Shown: positions 1 to 11,189, numbered from the stretch's first letter. The stretch: 64,000 bases of DNA from an uncultured Pelagibacteraceae bacterium (GCA_902634885.1 CACPLR010000004.1:1-64000), one strand, 5' to 3'. A program made the numbers and translations. The notes: generated by a model from the sequence alone, not told the origin.

Positions 1-948
1 AATAAGAATACTAGATCCTTTATATGTGGCATTAAAGGTTACAAGCTATCTAAAACTGAAATAAAATTTTTACGTAAATATAAACCCTGGGGTATAATTC
101 TTTTTTCGAGAAATATAAAAACTATAAAACAAACCCAATTATTAACAAAGTCATTAAAAAATATTTTACAAAATCCTACACTCCCAATTTTAATTGATGA
201 AGAGGGTGGTAGAGTTTCACGATTAAGAAAATTTATAGATAACTCTGTATTTACAAATAATTATTTTGGAGATCTTTATAAAAAAGATAAAAAAAAATTT
301 AATTTGTATTTTGATGTCTACGTTAAACAAATTTCATATTTATTAAGACTTCTTGGTATTAATGTTAATACAGTTCCAGTTTTAGATATATTAAGAAAAA
401 ATTTACACCAAATTGTGGGTGATAGATCTTTTTCTTCAAATAAAAAAATTGTTTCAAAAATTGGTGATATTTGTATTGATAAATTTCATAAAAACAAAAT
501 TGCAACAATAACAAAGCATATACCTGGACACGGTCTAGCCAAGGCTGATAGTCATTTGAAACTGCCAATTATTGATAAAAATCAAGCTTATTTGCTTAAA
601 AATGATTTTAGTGTGTTTTCTAAAAAGAAATCAAAAATAACCATGACTGGTCATTTAATGTTTAAAAAATTGGATAGCCAATATCCAGTAACACACTCCA
701 AAAAGATAATTAGGATTATCAGAAACAAAATAAAATTTAATGAATTGATTATAACAGACGACATTTCGATGAAAGCATTAAACAACAATATTGAATATAA
801 TGTTATAAAATCATTCAGTGCAGGTTGTAATTTAGTTTTACATTGTAATGGAAAAATGAGTGAAATGCTTAAGGTAGCCAAAAATTCACCTAAAATTAAT
901 AACTTTATAATTAAAAAAACATCACAAATAACTAATATTATAAGCTAA
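1..948 (+). CDS. nagZ: beta-N-acetylhexosaminidase NagZ (5' partial)
   Basis: Family 3 glycoside hydrolase that removes terminal N-acetylglucosamine from muropeptides in the cytoplasm during cell-wall recycling. The frame is already open at base 1, so the N-terminus is missing and about 315 residues are present. Family marks are the IDEEGGRVSR run near base 200, the KHIPGHG loop at 514-534 and TDDISM at about 754, which holds the nucleophile Asp. It ends 9 bp before scpA and heads a same-strand run through tatABC. An ATG-type start inside the frame (TTG at 304) would drop the DEEGG motif, so it is not the true start. Confidence 0.9.
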   Translation, partial: NKNTRSFICGIKGYKLSKTEIKFLRKYKPWGIILFSRNIKTIKQTQLLTKSLKNILQNPTLPILIDEEGGRVSRLRKFIDNSVFTNNYFGDLYKKDKKKFNLYFDVYVKQISYLLRLLGINVNTVPVLDILRKNLHQIVGDRSFSSNKKIVSKIGDICIDKFHKNKIATITKHIPGHGLAKADSHLKLPIIDKNQAYLLKNDFSVFSKKKSKITMTGHLMFKKLDSQYPVTHSKKIIRIIRNKIKFNELIITDDISMKALNNNIEYNVIKSFSAGCNLVLHCNGKMSEMLKVAKNSPKINNFIIKKTSQITNIIS

Positions 949-957
949 ATTTATTCA

Positions 958-1692
958 ATGAATGATTCTTTAGAATTTAATGTTGAGTTAAATGCTTACA
1001 ATGGTTCCCTAGAAGTATTGTTAGATCTAGCCAAATCTCAAAAAGTTGATTTAGAACAAATATCTATTACTAAACTTGCTGATCAATTTCATGAGTTCAT
1101 TACCAACTCAAAGAATCTTAATCTTGAAATTGCTTCTGAATATTTATTGATGGCAACTTGGCTTACATATTTAAAATCAAAGTTACTTTTACCTGAAAGT
1201 GAAGAGGAAGAATTTAAAGCTTTAGAAGTTGCTGAAAAATTAAAATTACAATTAAAAAAACTGGAGTTAATAAGACTTCTGTCTTCACAGATGTTAAGTA
1301 GAAAAAGACTTGGAAGAGATGTTTTTATGCGTGGTTCAAAAAGTGGAATTAAACCTATTTACAACTCTAAATATACTTTAACATTATTTGAGGTTTTAAA
1401 AACTTATGCAAATATAGTTATGACCAAAGATTTTCAAAGAATGAATATTCCAAGGCTACCAGTTCTTACAACAGAAGAGGGCATTAAAAGAATAAAAGAA
1501 TTTTTTGGTAAATTATCAGATTGGAAAGATATGTCTGAATTAATCCCAAATAATTTTAAATCAACAAAAAATTTAAAACGAACTGGAAAAGCAGGAATTT
1601 TTGCTGGCTGTTTAGAGTTAGCTAAAGAGGGTAATATTTCTATAAAGCAAAAAGACTTATTTGATAATATCTACATTAAAGAGAAAATATGA
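958..1692 (+). CDS. scpA: segregation and condensation protein A
   Basis: Kleisin subunit of the bacterial condensin Smc-ScpAB, which organises the chromosome for segregation. The 244-residue protein opens with the family pattern (FNVELNAYNGSLEVLLDLAKSQKVDL, of which NGSLEVLLDL is the hallmark) and carries the YLLMATWLTYLKSKLLLP helix near residue 65. The size is normal for ScpA. The gene follows nagZ, and its TGA overlaps the scpB ATG by 4 nt, so the two are probably translated together. The ATG at 958 is the first good start after the nagZ stop. Confidence 0.92.
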   Translation: MNDSLEFNVELNAYNGSLEVLLDLAKSQKVDLEQISITKLADQFHEFITNSKNLNLEIASEYLLMATWLTYLKSKLLLPESEEEEFKALEVAEKLKLQLKKLELIRLLSSQMLSRKRLGRDVFMRGSKSGIKPIYNSKYTLTLFEVLKTYANIVMTKDFQRMNIPRLPVLTTEEGIKRIKEFFGKLSDWKDMSELIPNNFKSTKNLKRTGKAGIFAGCLELAKEGNISIKQKDLFDNIYIKEKI

Positions 1693-2381
1693 ATAAATTA
1701 AAAAAAGATAACGTTTTAAATTTTCCCTCAAAAATGACTGAAATAGAAAGAGAAGTTGAAGCTATTGTTTTTGCAGCTGCGGAACCGCTAAGTATAGAAA
1801 CAATAGAAACTAAAATTTCAAAAAATACTGATGTTTTAAAAATATTAAAAAAATTACAAACATTCTATACAAACAGAGGTATTAATTTAGTTTGTATTTC
1901 AAATAAATGGTCTTTTAGAACAGCACAAAATTTATCATCATTAATGTCTCAACAAAAAACTGTTGAGAAAAAGCTATCAAAAGCTGCTATAGAAACATTA
2001 GCAATCATTGTGTATCACCAACCAGTTACACGAGCGGAGATAGAGGAGATACGGGGTGTTGCCTTTGGTACCAATACTCTAGAAATACTAATGGAATTAA
2101 ATTGGGTTAAGCCACAAGGTCGAAAAGATATTCCAGGTAAACCTATCCAGTATGGAACTACAGATGACTTTTTAAGCCATTTTAATCTTCAAAAATTATC
2201 TGATCTTCCAACAGTGGATGAACTAGGGACTGCTGGACTTATTGATACATCTTCTGTTGATGCATCGATCTTTGGTACTGGAAAGTTTTATAAGGAAAAG
2301 CAAGAAGACAAAAAGGAAAACATATATTCTGATATCGATGAAATGTTAAATAGCACTCTCAAACCTGAAAGTGAGGAGTGA
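1689..2381 (+). CDS. scpB: segregation and condensation protein B
   Basis: Dimeric winged-helix partner of ScpA in the Smc condensin complex. The 230-residue protein shows the conserved LSKAAIETLAIIVYHQPVTR stretch near residue 97 followed by AEIEEIRG and a GRKDIPGKP turn, all typical of ScpB. The start overlaps the scpA stop (ATGA), and the next gene, tatA, begins 44 bp downstream. The acidic C-terminal tail (after residue 195) is not conserved in the family. Assignment is secure. Confidence 0.92.
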   Translation: MNKLKKDNVLNFPSKMTEIEREVEAIVFAAAEPLSIETIETKISKNTDVLKILKKLQTFYTNRGINLVCISNKWSFRTAQNLSSLMSQQKTVEKKLSKAAIETLAIIVYHQPVTRAEIEEIRGVAFGTNTLEILMELNWVKPQGRKDIPGKPIQYGTTDDFLSHFNLQKLSDLPTVDELGTAGLIDTSSVDASIFGTGKFYKEKQEDKKENIYSDIDEMLNSTLKPESEE

Positions 2382-2425
2382 AAAAGTTTCTTTAAAAAAA
2401 CAACTATTAAGGGTATAAATAAAGT

Positions 2426-2638
2426 ATGAGTATAGGATTTTGGCAAATAGCAATTGTAGTTATACTGGTAGTTTTACTGTTTGGGAGAGGTAAAATCTCT
2501 AGTTTGATGGGCGATGTCGCTAAAGGGATAAAAAGTTTTAAAAAAGGTATGGCAACTGACCCTACGGAAGATACACAACCGAAAAATATCACAGAAAACG
2601 AAGACTCAAATAATCAAGACTCCAATAACAAAGAGTAA
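2426..2638 (+). CDS. tatA: Sec-independent translocase TatA
   Basis: Pore-forming subunit of the twin-arginine translocase, which exports folded proteins across the inner membrane. The 70-residue protein has one N-terminal membrane helix (residues about 4-20), the [20 protein letters not shown] hinge and amphipathic helix, then a charged Asn/Asp-rich tail. First gene of tatABC; 3 bp separate it from tatB. Short TatA proteins of this size are normal. Confidence 0.92.
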   Translation: MSIGFWQIAIVVILVVLLFGRGKISSLMGDVAKGIKSFKKGMATDPTEDTQPKNITENEDSNNQDSNNKE

Positions 2639-2641
2639 TAC

Positions 2642-2881
2642 ATGCCACAAATTGGCTGGTTAGAAATCTTAATAATAGTTTCTATAGCAATCATTGTAGT
2701 AGGTCCTAAAGATTTTCCTTTAATGTTAAAAAAAATGGGATCTTGGATTGGATCAATTAAAAGATATGTAAGTGATGTACAAACTCAAGTATCCGAAATT
2801 ACAGACAACTCAATAGAAGATGAAAAAAATATTAAAAAATCATCTGAAAAAAATGAAAACATAAAAGATATAAATGGATAA
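2642..2881 (+). CDS. tatB: Sec-independent translocase TatB
   Basis: TatB works with TatC in the receptor complex for twin-arginine signal peptides. The 79-residue protein has the typical PQIGWLEILIIVSIAIIVVGPKD membrane helix with the conserved Glu (residue 8) and the GPKDFP hinge. It is much shorter than E. coli TatB (171 aa), which is common in small alphaproteobacterial genomes. Its stop overlaps the tatC start by 8 nt. Confidence 0.9.
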   Translation: MPQIGWLEILIIVSIAIIVVGPKDFPLMLKKMGSWIGSIKRYVSDVQTQVSEITDNSIEDEKNIKKSSEKNENIKDING

Positions 2882-3632
2882 AGAAACGGGATTCATAAGC
2901 CACTTAGTTGAACTTAGAAAAAGATTAATACATTCATTAATATTTTTATCTGTATTGTTTGTAATTTGTTATTTTTTTTCAGAGTATATTTATGGATTTT
3001 TAGTTAACCCATATGCTGAAGCAGTAAGAGATGATGGTATTGAAAGAAGATTAATATTTACTGCACTTCAGGAAACTTTTTTAACTTATTTAAAAGTATC
3101 TTTTTTTGCAGCTTTTTTTATCACTAGTCCGTTTATTTTGATACAGATTTGGAAGTTTATTGCACCTGGACTTTATACTCATGAAAAGAAAGCAATTATG
3201 CCTTATCTAATTATTACACCAATTTTATTTCTATTAGGAGGAATGCTTGTTTATTATTTAATAATGCCACTTGCGATAAAGTTTTTTTTATCATTTGAAA
3301 GTTTAGGAGCAAGTACAAATTTACCTATTCAACTTGAAGCAAAAGTTAATGAATATCTATCATTAGTAATGAAATTGATATTTGCTTTTGGTTTGAGTTT
3401 TCAACTACCTGTAGTTTTAAGTTTATTAGCAAGAATTGGAGTAATTAATTCAACTTTTTTAAAAGAGAGAAGAAAATATGTTGTAGTTATGATATTTGGA
3501 GCTGCAGCAATTTTAACTCCACCAGATCCAATTACACAAATAGGATTAGCTGTTCCACTGCTTATTTTATATGAATTATCAATTTTTTCTGTAAATATAA
3601 TTGAGAAAAAAGCAGAAGAAAAAAATGCATAA
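2874..3632 (+). CDS. tatC: Sec-independent translocase TatC
   Basis: Multi-spanning core of the Tat receptor that binds the twin-arginine signal peptide. The 252-residue protein starts with the diagnostic [11 protein letters not shown] motif (residues about 9-19), has the [12 protein letters not shown] loop and six membrane segments, with the conserved [10 protein letters not shown] stretch near residue 178. It overlaps tatB by 8 nt and serS by 8 nt. A likely client in this window is the M48 protease at 16589, which has an RR-type signal. Confidence 0.94.
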   Translation: MDKETGFISHLVELRKRLIHSLIFLSVLFVICYFFSEYIYGFLVNPYAEAVRDDGIERRLIFTALQETFLTYLKVSFFAAFFITSPFILIQIWKFIAPGLYTHEKKAIMPYLIITPILFLLGGMLVYYLIMPLAIKFFLSFESLGASTNLPIQLEAKVNEYLSLVMKLIFAFGLSFQLPVVLSLLARIGVINSTFLKERRKYVVVMIFGAAAILTPPDPITQIGLAVPLLILYELSIFSVNIIEKKAEEKNA

Positions 3633-4884
3633 TTTAAAAGAAATAAGGGAAAATTTAGAACATTTTAAAACCTCACTCAGTCATAGAAATTCTGAAGTCG
3701 ATTATGATCAAATTTTAGATCTTGATAAAAAAAATCGACAGTTAATTCAAGAAAAAGAAAAATTTGAGATGGAGAAAAAAAATATTTCTAAATCAAAAGA
3801 TGAATCTTTATTTGAAAAATCTAAAAAAATATCTAAAGAAATTGAAAATTTATCAAAAAAACAAAAAATTATTAAAAACGAACTTGATAATTTACTAAGT
3901 TCAATACCTAATTTACCATTGGATGAAGTTCCTGTTGGTAAAGATGAAAATGATAATGTTGAAGTTACTAAATCTGGTGAAATCAAAGATTTTAAATTTA
4001 AACCATTAAGTCATTATGAGTTAGGTGAAAAACTAAATATGCTAGATTTTGATTTAGCTACAAAAACTACTGGCTCTAGATTTGTATTTGTTAAAGATAA
4101 ATTAGCTGCTCTTGAAAGAGCAATTTCTAATTTTATGATCGATACACATATTCAAAAAAATGGATATACAGAAATATCACCTCCTTTGATGGCAACTGAT
4201 GAAACTATGTTTGGAACTGGACAATTACCAAAATTTGAAAATGACCAATTTGAAATAAAATTTGATGATAAAAATGAAAGAAAATTTTTGATACCAACTG
4301 CTGAAGTAATATTAACAAATATGGTTAAAAACCAAATTATTGATAAAAAAAAACTTCCAATGAGGTTAGTTGCATCAACACCTTGTTTTAGAAAAGAAGC
4401 TGGCAGTTATGGAAAAGATACAAAAGGAATGATTAGACAACATCAATTTTATAAAGTTGAACTTGTAAGTATTGTCGAAAATAATCAATGTATGCAGGAA
4501 CTAGAGAGAATGACCGAATGTGCAACTAAAATATTAGATGATCTAAAATTACCTTACAGAAAAATTATTTTATGTACCGGTGACATGGGTTTTGGAGCAG
4601 AAAAAACATATGATTTAGAAGTTTGGCTTCCTTCAGAAAATAAATACAGAGAAATATCAAGCTGTTCTTCATGTGGATCTTTCCAAGCCAGACGAATGAA
4701 AGCTAGATATAAAAATAAAGATAATAATATCGAATTTGTGGGTACTCTTAATGGCAGTGGATTAGCAGTAGGTAGAACTCTGATAGCCATTCTTGAAAAT
4801 TATCAACTAGAGGACGGCTCAATTATAATTCCAGAAGTCTTGAAACCCTATATGGGAAATATTGATAAGATTTCGAACAATTAG
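3625..4884 (+). CDS. serS: serine--tRNA ligase
   Basis: Class II aminoacyl-tRNA synthetase that charges tRNA-Ser. Residues about 20-105 form the charged coiled-coil arm that reads the tRNA. Motif 2 is seen as [20 protein letters not shown] (near residue 257) and motif 3 as [18 protein letters not shown] near the C-terminus. The frame is open from a TTG at 3601, but I choose the ATG at 3625 (MHNLKEIRE), which gives 419 residues, matches the usual N-terminus and overlaps the tatC stop by 8 nt, as at other junctions here. Confidence 0.94.
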   Translation: MHNLKEIRENLEHFKTSLSHRNSEVDYDQILDLDKKNRQLIQEKEKFEMEKKNISKSKDESLFEKSKKISKEIENLSKKQKIIKNELDNLLSSIPNLPLDEVPVGKDENDNVEVTKSGEIKDFKFKPLSHYELGEKLNMLDFDLATKTTGSRFVFVKDKLAALERAISNFMIDTHIQKNGYTEISPPLMATDETMFGTGQLPKFENDQFEIKFDDKNERKFLIPTAEVILTNMVKNQIIDKKKLPMRLVASTPCFRKEAGSYGKDTKGMIRQHQFYKVELVSIVENNQCMQELERMTECATKILDDLKLPYRKIILCTGDMGFGAEKTYDLEVWLPSENKYREISSCSSCGSFQARRMKARYKNKDNNIEFVGTLNGSGLAVGRTLIAILENYQLEDGSIIIPEVLKPYMGNIDKISNN

Positions 4885-4938
4885 GAGTTGTCATTAAAAA
4901 TTAGATAGTATAAATAATCTTAAACTTTAGAGGATCAT

Positions 4939-5223
4939 ATGGACAGTGGAATTGGACAATTTATACCGTTAATTTTAATATTTGTTATTTTTTATTTCTT
5001 TTTGATTAGACCACAACAAAAGAAAGTTAAAGAACATAAGGCAATGGTTGAAAATTTAAAAAGAGGGGACAAAGTTGTAACTTCAGGTGGAATTGTTGGT
5101 ACTGTTGAAAGAATAATTGATAACGATAAAGTTGAAGTACAAATCGCCGAAAATATTAATGTCGAGGTAGTTAGAGCTACTGGAATACAAGGTTTAATAA
5201 ATACTGCAGAGCCAAAAAAATAA
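4939..5223 (+). CDS. yajC: preprotein translocase subunit YajC
   Basis: Small inner-membrane protein associated with SecDF. The 94-residue protein has one N-terminal membrane helix (residues about 6-24), then the family signature FLIRPQQKKVKEHKAMVENL and the GDKVVTSGGIVGTV beta segment. A good AGAGGA-like ribosome site lies 8 nt before the ATG. Followed 11 bp later by secD, the standard order. Confidence 0.93.
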   Translation: MDSGIGQFIPLILIFVIFYFFLIRPQQKKVKEHKAMVENLKRGDKVVTSGGIVGTVERIIDNDKVEVQIAENINVEVVRATGIQGLINTAEPKK

Positions 5224-5234
5224 CATTAACTTAA

Positions 5235-6788
5235 ATGTTATACTTTTCAAAATTAAGAATATTTAGTGTAATTATATTTACCTTAATTTTATCTTATTTT
5301 TCCCTCTCAAACTTTTTTAAGATAGATGATAATTTTTTTTCAAAAAATATAAAACTTGGATTAGATTTACAAGGTGGTTCATACTTACTACTCGAAATTG
5401 ATAATAAGCCTGTAATTACTCAAAAACTTCAAAACAAAGTTATGGAGTTAAAAAATTTTTTTAAGGATAAAAATATTATTACAAGAAATTATACAGTAGA
5501 TGATAATTCAATTATTTTTGATACCACCTCAGACAAATCTGATGAATTAAATAATATTTTAGATGATGATGAAAGTGAAATTAATCCATACTATCAACAG
5601 TACAAGTCACATGAATTTGACTTCGTAAAAGATCAAGACTCTTTCAAATTAACTCTTTCTAAATATGGACTTGTTCTATTAAAGAATGCATCTTTAGATC
5701 AAGCAATTGAAATTGTAAGAAGAAGAGTTGATGAGGTAGGAACCAATGAACCAAACATTCTAAAAAGAGGCAATGATAGAATTTTAGTAGAATTACCAGG
5801 TTTAGATGATCCTGGCAGAATAAAATCTTTGTTAGGAAAAACTGCTAATTTGACTTTTCAATTTATAACTCAAAATACTGAGGAGTCTTTTGGAACAGAA
5901 AAATTAGATTTTGAGGATGGCTCTGAGAATGCAATTGTTAGTAAGCGTATTATCTTAAGTGGTGACAACTTAGTAGATGCAAAACCATCTATGAACTCAC
6001 AAACTAATGAAACAGTTGTATCTTTTACTTTGGATAGAGTAGGTGCAAAAAAATTTGGAAAAGCTACTAGTACAGGAGTTGGAAAAAGACTAGCAATTAT
6101 ACTTGATGGTAAAATTATTAGCGCTCCATCAGTGAGAGAACCTATAATTGGTGGATCAGGTCAAATATCAGGGGATTTTACATTTCAATCAGCAACAGAT
6201 TTAGCTTTATTATTAAGATCTGGGGCTTTACCCGCACCTCTTAACATTATTGAGGAGAGAACAGTAGGACCCGATCTTGGTCAAGACTCCATTGATGCTG
6301 GGATAATGTCATTAATAATTGGTTTTATATTAGTAGTACTATTCATGATTTATAAATATAGAGTTTTCGGTGTAATTGCGAATTTAGCATTAATTTCAAA
6401 TTTATTTTTACTTGTTGGTGTATTAACGTTATTTGAAGCTACTTTAACATTACCAGGTATAGCAGGAATAATCTTGACTGTTGGAATGGCAGTTGATGCA
6501 AATGTTTTAATTTTTGAGAGAATAAAAGAAGAAATTAAATCTGAGCGAAATCCAATTATTGCTTTCGACTCTGGTTATACAAAATCAAGAACTACAATTT
6601 TAGATGCAAATATTACTACATTAATAGCAGCTGTAATATTATTTTTCATGGGATCTGGTCCAATCAAAGGATTTTCAATAACATTAGGTGTTGGAATTTT
6701 AACTACGCTATTCTCTGTATACTTCATAGCGAGACTTTTTACTGCATTTTATGTGATCAAAAATAAGGAAAAGGAGAGTTTAATTTAA
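5235..6788 (+). CDS. secD: protein translocase subunit SecD
   Basis: Proton-driven accessory subunit of SecYEG that pulls secreted proteins on the periplasmic side. The 517-residue protein has a first membrane helix, the LGLDLQGGSYLLLEID motif (residues about 38-53), the periplasmic P1 domain with the ALDQAIEIVRRRVDEVGT-like run (near 153), and a six-helix core with GIAGIILTVGMAVDANVLIFERIKEE (near 410), including the conserved Asp. The stop TAA shares its last A with the secF ATG. Confidence 0.94.
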   Translation: MLYFSKLRIFSVIIFTLILSYFSLSNFFKIDDNFFSKNIKLGLDLQGGSYLLLEIDNKPVITQKLQNKVMELKNFFKDKNIITRNYTVDDNSIIFDTTSDKSDELNNILDDDESEINPYYQQYKSHEFDFVKDQDSFKLTLSKYGLVLLKNASLDQAIEIVRRRVDEVGTNEPNILKRGNDRILVELPGLDDPGRIKSLLGKTANLTFQFITQNTEESFGTEKLDFEDGSENAIVSKRIILSGDNLVDAKPSMNSQTNETVVSFTLDRVGAKKFGKATSTGVGKRLAIILDGKIISAPSVREPIIGGSGQISGDFTFQSATDLALLLRSGALPAPLNIIEERTVGPDLGQDSIDAGIMSLIIGFILVVLFMIYKYRVFGVIANLALISNLFLLVGVLTLFEATLTLPGIAGIILTVGMAVDANVLIFERIKEEIKSERNPIIAFDSGYTKSRTTILDANITTLIAAVILFFMGSGPIKGFSITLGVGILTTLFSVYFIARLFTAFYVIKNKEKESLI

Positions 6789-7681
6789 TGAGAGAAATAT
6801 CCTTTAATAAGTTTTACAAATCATTCAATATTCTATCAATTGTTCTTATTGTTACATCGCTCATTCTATTAGCATTTAAAGGGTTGAATTTTGGTGTTGA
6901 TTTTAAAGGAGGTACATTAATTGAATTAAGAACTGATTTAAATTCTGCAAATATTAAAAAAATTAGAGACAGTTTTAATCAATTAAATCTTGGAGATGTG
7001 TCTGTTAAAAACTTTGGAAATGACACTGACTTTATTATTAAATTTGAAAAACAAAATTCAAATGATCCAAAATTTATAGATAATATTAAAACTAAACTTT
7101 CAGGCTCAATTGGAACGGTAGACTTTAGAAGAGTTGAAAATGTTGGTCCAAAGGTAAGTGCTGAACTCTTACAATCAGGCATTATAGCTATTGCTTTATC
7201 TTTAGCAGCTATGCTTTTATATATTTGGATAAGATTTGAGTGGCAATTTAGTTTGGGAGCAATTGTTGCACTTTTTCACGATGTAATAATTACACTTGGA
7301 GTTTTCTCCCTTTTTTCATTAGAAATAAACTTATCAATTGTAGCTGCAGTGCTTACCATAGTTGGTTATTCAATGAACGATACTGTTGTAATATTTGATA
7401 GAGTAAGAGAAAATTTAAGAAAATTTTCTGATATAAAAATTTTTGAACTAACAAACGTTTCAATTAACCAAACACTATCTAGAACAATTATAACCTCCGC
7501 TACTACTCTTTTAGCACTTTTATCAATTTTTATTTTTGGAGGTGAAATTCTAAAAGGATTTTCATTAGCAATGATCTTGGGTGTTATATTTGGAACTTAT
7601 TCCTCAATTTATATTGCAAACCCAATTTTAGTTGTCCTAAAAGTATCGCAACGAACTATAGTAAAAGAAGATAAAGATTAA
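6788..7681 (+). CDS. secF: protein translocase subunit SecF
   Basis: Partner of SecD in the accessory Sec complex. The 297-residue protein has the GLNFGVDFKGGTLIELR motif near residue 28, the RVENVGPKVSAELLQSG stretch near residue 117 and the membrane core with AAVLTIVGYSMNDTVVIFDRVRE near residue 186. Coupled to secD by a 1-nt overlap. It converges on the PuuD-type gene: the last four bases TTAA (7678-7681) hold the stop codons of both. Confidence 0.94.
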   Translation: MREISFNKFYKSFNILSIVLIVTSLILLAFKGLNFGVDFKGGTLIELRTDLNSANIKKIRDSFNQLNLGDVSVKNFGNDTDFIIKFEKQNSNDPKFIDNIKTKLSGSIGTVDFRRVENVGPKVSAELLQSGIIAIALSLAAMLLYIWIRFEWQFSLGAIVALFHDVIITLGVFSLFSLEINLSIVAAVLTIVGYSMNDTVVIFDRVRENLRKFSDIKIFELTNVSINQTLSRTIITSATTLLALLSIFIFGGEILKGFSLAMILGVIFGTYSSIYIANPILVVLKVSQRTIVKEDKD

Positions 7682-8280
7682 TATAAATTTTGAGCAGCTA
7701 CCATTGAAAGCAGCATAGGCAACGATAAAAGGGTATTTGTTCTAGAAAATAACATTGCGGTCTTTGCAGATTTTGCTTTAATTTCAGGTTCAGCCTCAAC
7801 TATACCTAAAGCTTTTTTTTGATTAGGCCATATAACAAACCAAACATTAAAAGCCATTATCAATCCTAGCCACATACCAATTCCTATTGCAGTATTTTTA
7901 CCACCACCTGAACCAATACCTAAAGTCATAGCTTGATGAACATATCCATTTAAATATGCAAGAATTAAACCTGAAACTACTGTAACTAAAGCCGCCCATC
8001 TAAACCAGAATAAGGCAGATGGAGCTATTACTTTTCCAATAGCAGGTTTCTGTTCATCTGGTATTTTTGGCATATTAGGTATTTGAACGAAATTGAAATA
8101 CCATAGTAATCCAATCCACATTGTTGCGACAATCACGTGAATATATCTGAATACCCAACTCCAGAATAATACATCAATGTCAAATCCACCATTTCCAAAG
8201 TATAAACCTAAAAAAAGAATAACAGATATTCCTAATGATAAATGTACTGTTTTTGATAATGATTGTAGAATTGAAGTCAT
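7678..8280 (-). CDS. PuuD-type membrane protein (urate oxidase N-terminal family, no cytochrome domain)
   Basis: A 200-residue integral membrane protein with about five hydrophobic helices. The segment FRYIHVIVATMWIGLLWYFNF (near residue 44) and the later MWLGLIMAFNVWFVIWPNQKKAL run recall the membrane domain of PuuD, a membrane-bound urate hydroxylase that in known examples also carries a C-terminal cytochrome c. No CxxCH is present here, so only the membrane part exists. I infer a heme or quinone-linked role at most; urate oxidation is not shown. It stands 32 bp downstream of uvrA on the same strand. Confidence 0.6.
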   Translation of the reverse strand: MTSILQSLSKTVHLSLGISVILFLGLYFGNGGFDIDVLFWSWVFRYIHVIVATMWIGLLWYFNFVQIPNMPKIPDEQKPAIGKVIAPSALFWFRWAALVTVVSGLILAYLNGYVHQAMTLGIGSGGGKNTAIGIGMWLGLIMAFNVWFVIWPNQKKALGIVEAEPEIKAKSAKTAMLFSRTNTLLSLPMLLSMVAAQNLY

Positions 8281-8312
8281 TTAGTCAATTATACAATATT
8301 TTTTTTTAAATA

Positions 8313-11189
8313 TTAAGCAGTTTTTTTAAATTTTGTGTTTAAAAGAGGTTTTAGGAATTTTCCTGTGTAACTACTGTCAACTTTTGCCACATCTTCAGGT
8401 TTTCCTTCAGCAATAATATTTCCTCCCTTAACACCTCCTTCTGGACCCATATCAATAATATAATCGGCAGTTTTAATTACATCTAAATTATGTTCAATAA
8501 CAACTACACTATTTCCTGTAGCAACAAATGTATGTAGAATTTCTAACAATTTCTTAATATCATGTTGATGTAAACCAGTTGTAGGTTCATCTAAGATATA
8601 CATTGTTCTTCCAGTAGATCTCTTTGATAATTCTTTTGCTAGCTTAATTCTTTGTGCTTCACCGCCTGAAAGAGTAGTTGCTTGTTGTCCAATTTTTATA
8701 TACCCAAGTCCAACTTTCTTAAGTGTTAGAAGTTTTGTTTTAATATTTGATATATTCTCAAAATACTCACAACCTTCATCAACTGTCATATTCAACACAT
8801 CAGCAATACTTTTATCTTTAAATTTAATTTCCAAAGTTTCTCTATTATATCTCGTACCCTTACAATCGTCACAAGTAATATATACGTCAGGTAAAAAATG
8901 CATCTCATATGTGATTACCCCATCACCTTCACAAGCCTCGCACCTTCCACCTTTAACGTTAAAAGAGAAACGACCTGGTTTGTAACCACGACTTTTAGAC
9001 TCTGGTAAGTTTGTGAACCAGTCTCTTATTGGCCCAAATGCACCAGTATATGTTGCAGGATTTGACCTTGGTGTTCGTCCAATTGGAGATTGATCAATAT
9101 CGATAACTTTATCAATTAACTCAATACCTTTAAAACCTCTAAAAGGTTGAGGAATTTTTCTAGACTTATTATTATTTAGTGTAAGGTTTAAAGCGTTGTA
9201 AAGGGTTTGAAGAACTAAAGTTGATTTACCACTTCCTGATACCCCTGTAACACAAGTAAAACTACCTAATGGAATTTTAAGATTAACATTATTTAAGTTA
9301 TTACCACTTGCACCATTGATTTCTAAAAATCTTCCATTTTTTGCAATTCTTCTATTTTTTGGAATTGGTATAAAGCTTTTATTTGATAAATATCTTCCAG
9401 TAATACTATCGTTATTTTTTAAAATTTCTTCATAACAACCTTGTGCAACTACTTGACCACCTTTATTCCCAGCTTCTGGCCCAAGATCAATTATATGGTC
9501 TGCGTTTTCCATTGTTTCAGTATCGTGTTCAACAACAATCACAGTGTTACCAAGATCTCTTAATCTTTTTAAAGCATCAATTAATTTAACATTGTCTTTT
9601 TGGTGCAATCCAATTGATGGTTCATCTAAAACATATAAAACTCCTGTAAGTCCTGAACCAATTTGAGATGCTAGTCTAATTCTTTGAGCTTCACCACCTG
9701 ATAGAGTTCCAGACTCTCTTGAAAGTGTTAAATAATCTAGGCCGACGTTTAATAAAAAATCTAACCTTTCATTTATTTCTTTTAATATGTGCTGTGCAAT
9801 TTTTAATTGTCTTTTATCTAGATTGTTATTTAAAGATCTAAACCATTCTTTTGCATCGTAAATTGATTTTTCTGTTACTTCGCTAATGTTAAGTTCGTTA
9901 ATTTTGACACATAAAGCCTCATCTTTTAACCGCTGGCCATTGCATCTTTCACATTTTGTATCAGATTGATATTGAGCTATTTCCTCTCTTTTCCAATCAC
10001 TATCAGTCTCTAAATATCTTCTCTCTAAATTATTAACAACACCTTCAAAAGTTTTCTTGTGAGAATATTTTTCATAACCATCATCATAAGTAAATTTTAT
10101 CTCCTCATCATCAGATCCAAAAAGGATTACATCTTTTATTTTTTTTGAAAGTTTTGACCATTTTTCATCTAGTGAAAATCCATAATGTTTTGCTAAAGAT
10201 GCTAAAGTTTGCGCGTAATACATAGATGAAGATTTTGACCAAGGTTCAATTGCTCCATCTGCAATACTTTTTTTTTCATTAGGAACTACTAATTTAGGAT
10301 CTACATTAAGTTTTACACCAATACCTTCACACTCTTCACAAGCACCGTAGGGACTATTAAATGAAAAAAGTCTAGGCTCAATTTCTTCAATGGTAAATCC
10401 ACTTTCTGGACAAGCGAATTTTGTAGAAAAAATTAGTTTTTCTACTTTTCGGTATTTTTTTGGTAATGTTTCGTTTTCATATTCAACAAACAATAAACCA
10501 TTTGCTAAATTAACTGCAGTTTCTACACTTTCAGCTAATCGATTTCCAAGTGATGAATTAATAACAATTCTATCTACTAGTATAGATATATCATGTTTAA
10601 CTTTTTTATTTAATTCTGGTACATTGTCAATTTCATAAAGCTTGTCGTCTATTTTAATTTTTCTAAAACCTCTTTTTTTATAATTTAAAATATCTTTTTT
10701 ATACTCACCCTTACGACCTCTAACGACTGGAGCATATAAGAAGATTGTAGATTTTTTTGGCAGTTCTTTAATTTTATCAACAATTTGGCTTATAGTTTGA
10801 GATGTAATTGGTTTACCAGTAAATGGTGAATAGGGCACGCCAGCTCGTGCATAAAGCACTCTCATATAATCATAAATCTCAGTTACAGTTGCAACGGTTG
10901 ATCTCGGATTTTTTGATGTATTTTTTTGCTCAATTGAAATTGCTGGACTTAATCCTTCTATCAAGTCAACATTTGGTTTTTTCATTTTATCTAAAAACTG
11001 TCTTGCATATGCAGATAAGCTTTCTACATATCTTCTTTGCCCCTCAGCATATATGGTATCGAATGCTAGAGATGATTTTCCAGAACCAGACAGACCAGTA
11101 ATAACAACAAATTTATCTTTTGGAATCTCTAGTGAGATGTTCTTTAAATTGTGCTCTTTTGCACCCTTAATAACTATCTTTTTAAGCAT
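8313..11189 (-). CDS. uvrA: excinuclease ABC subunit UvrA
   Basis: DNA-damage sensor of nucleotide excision repair. The 958-residue protein has two ABC ATPase halves: Walker [10 protein letters not shown] (residues about 32-40) with [13 protein letters not shown] after it, and GVSGSGKST near residue 645. Both signatures ([24 protein letters not shown]) and the zinc knuckles CEEC and CEAC/CDDC are present; the first knuckle reads CPES, which is usual in alphaproteobacteria. Divergent from ssb with 80 bp between the starts, where I saw no clear LexA-type box. Confidence 0.95.
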   Translation of the reverse strand: MLKKIVIKGAKEHNLKNISLEIPKDKFVVITGLSGSGKSSLAFDTIYAEGQRRYVESLSAYARQFLDKMKKPNVDLIEGLSPAISIEQKNTSKNPRSTVATVTEIYDYMRVLYARAGVPYSPFTGKPITSQTISQIVDKIKELPKKSTIFLYAPVVRGRKGEYKKDILNYKKRGFRKIKIDDKLYEIDNVPELNKKVKHDISILVDRIVINSSLGNRLAESVETAVNLANGLLFVEYENETLPKKYRKVEKLIFSTKFACPESGFTIEEIEPRLFSFNSPYGACEECEGIGVKLNVDPKLVVPNEKKSIADGAIEPWSKSSSMYYAQTLASLAKHYGFSLDEKWSKLSKKIKDVILFGSDDEEIKFTYDDGYEKYSHKKTFEGVVNNLERRYLETDSDWKREEIAQYQSDTKCERCNGQRLKDEALCVKINELNISEVTEKSIYDAKEWFRSLNNNLDKRQLKIAQHILKEINERLDFLLNVGLDYLTLSRESGTLSGGEAQRIRLASQIGSGLTGVLYVLDEPSIGLHQKDNVKLIDALKRLRDLGNTVIVVEHDTETMENADHIIDLGPEAGNKGGQVVAQGCYEEILKNNDSITGRYLSNKSFIPIPKNRRIAKNGRFLEINGASGNNLNNVNLKIPLGSFTCVTGVSGSGKSTLVLQTLYNALNLTLNNNKSRKIPQPFRGFKGIELIDKVIDIDQSPIGRTPRSNPATYTGAFGPIRDWFTNLPESKSRGYKPGRFSFNVKGGRCEACEGDGVITYEMHFLPDVYITCDDCKGTRYNRETLEIKFKDKSIADVLNMTVDEGCEYFENISNIKTKLLTLKKVGLGYIKIGQQATTLSGGEAQRIKLAKELSKRSTGRTMYILDEPTTGLHQHDIKKLLEILHTFVATGNSVVVIEHNLDVIKTADYIIDMGPEGGVKGGNIIAEGKPEDVAKVDSSYTGKFLKPLLNTKFKKTA

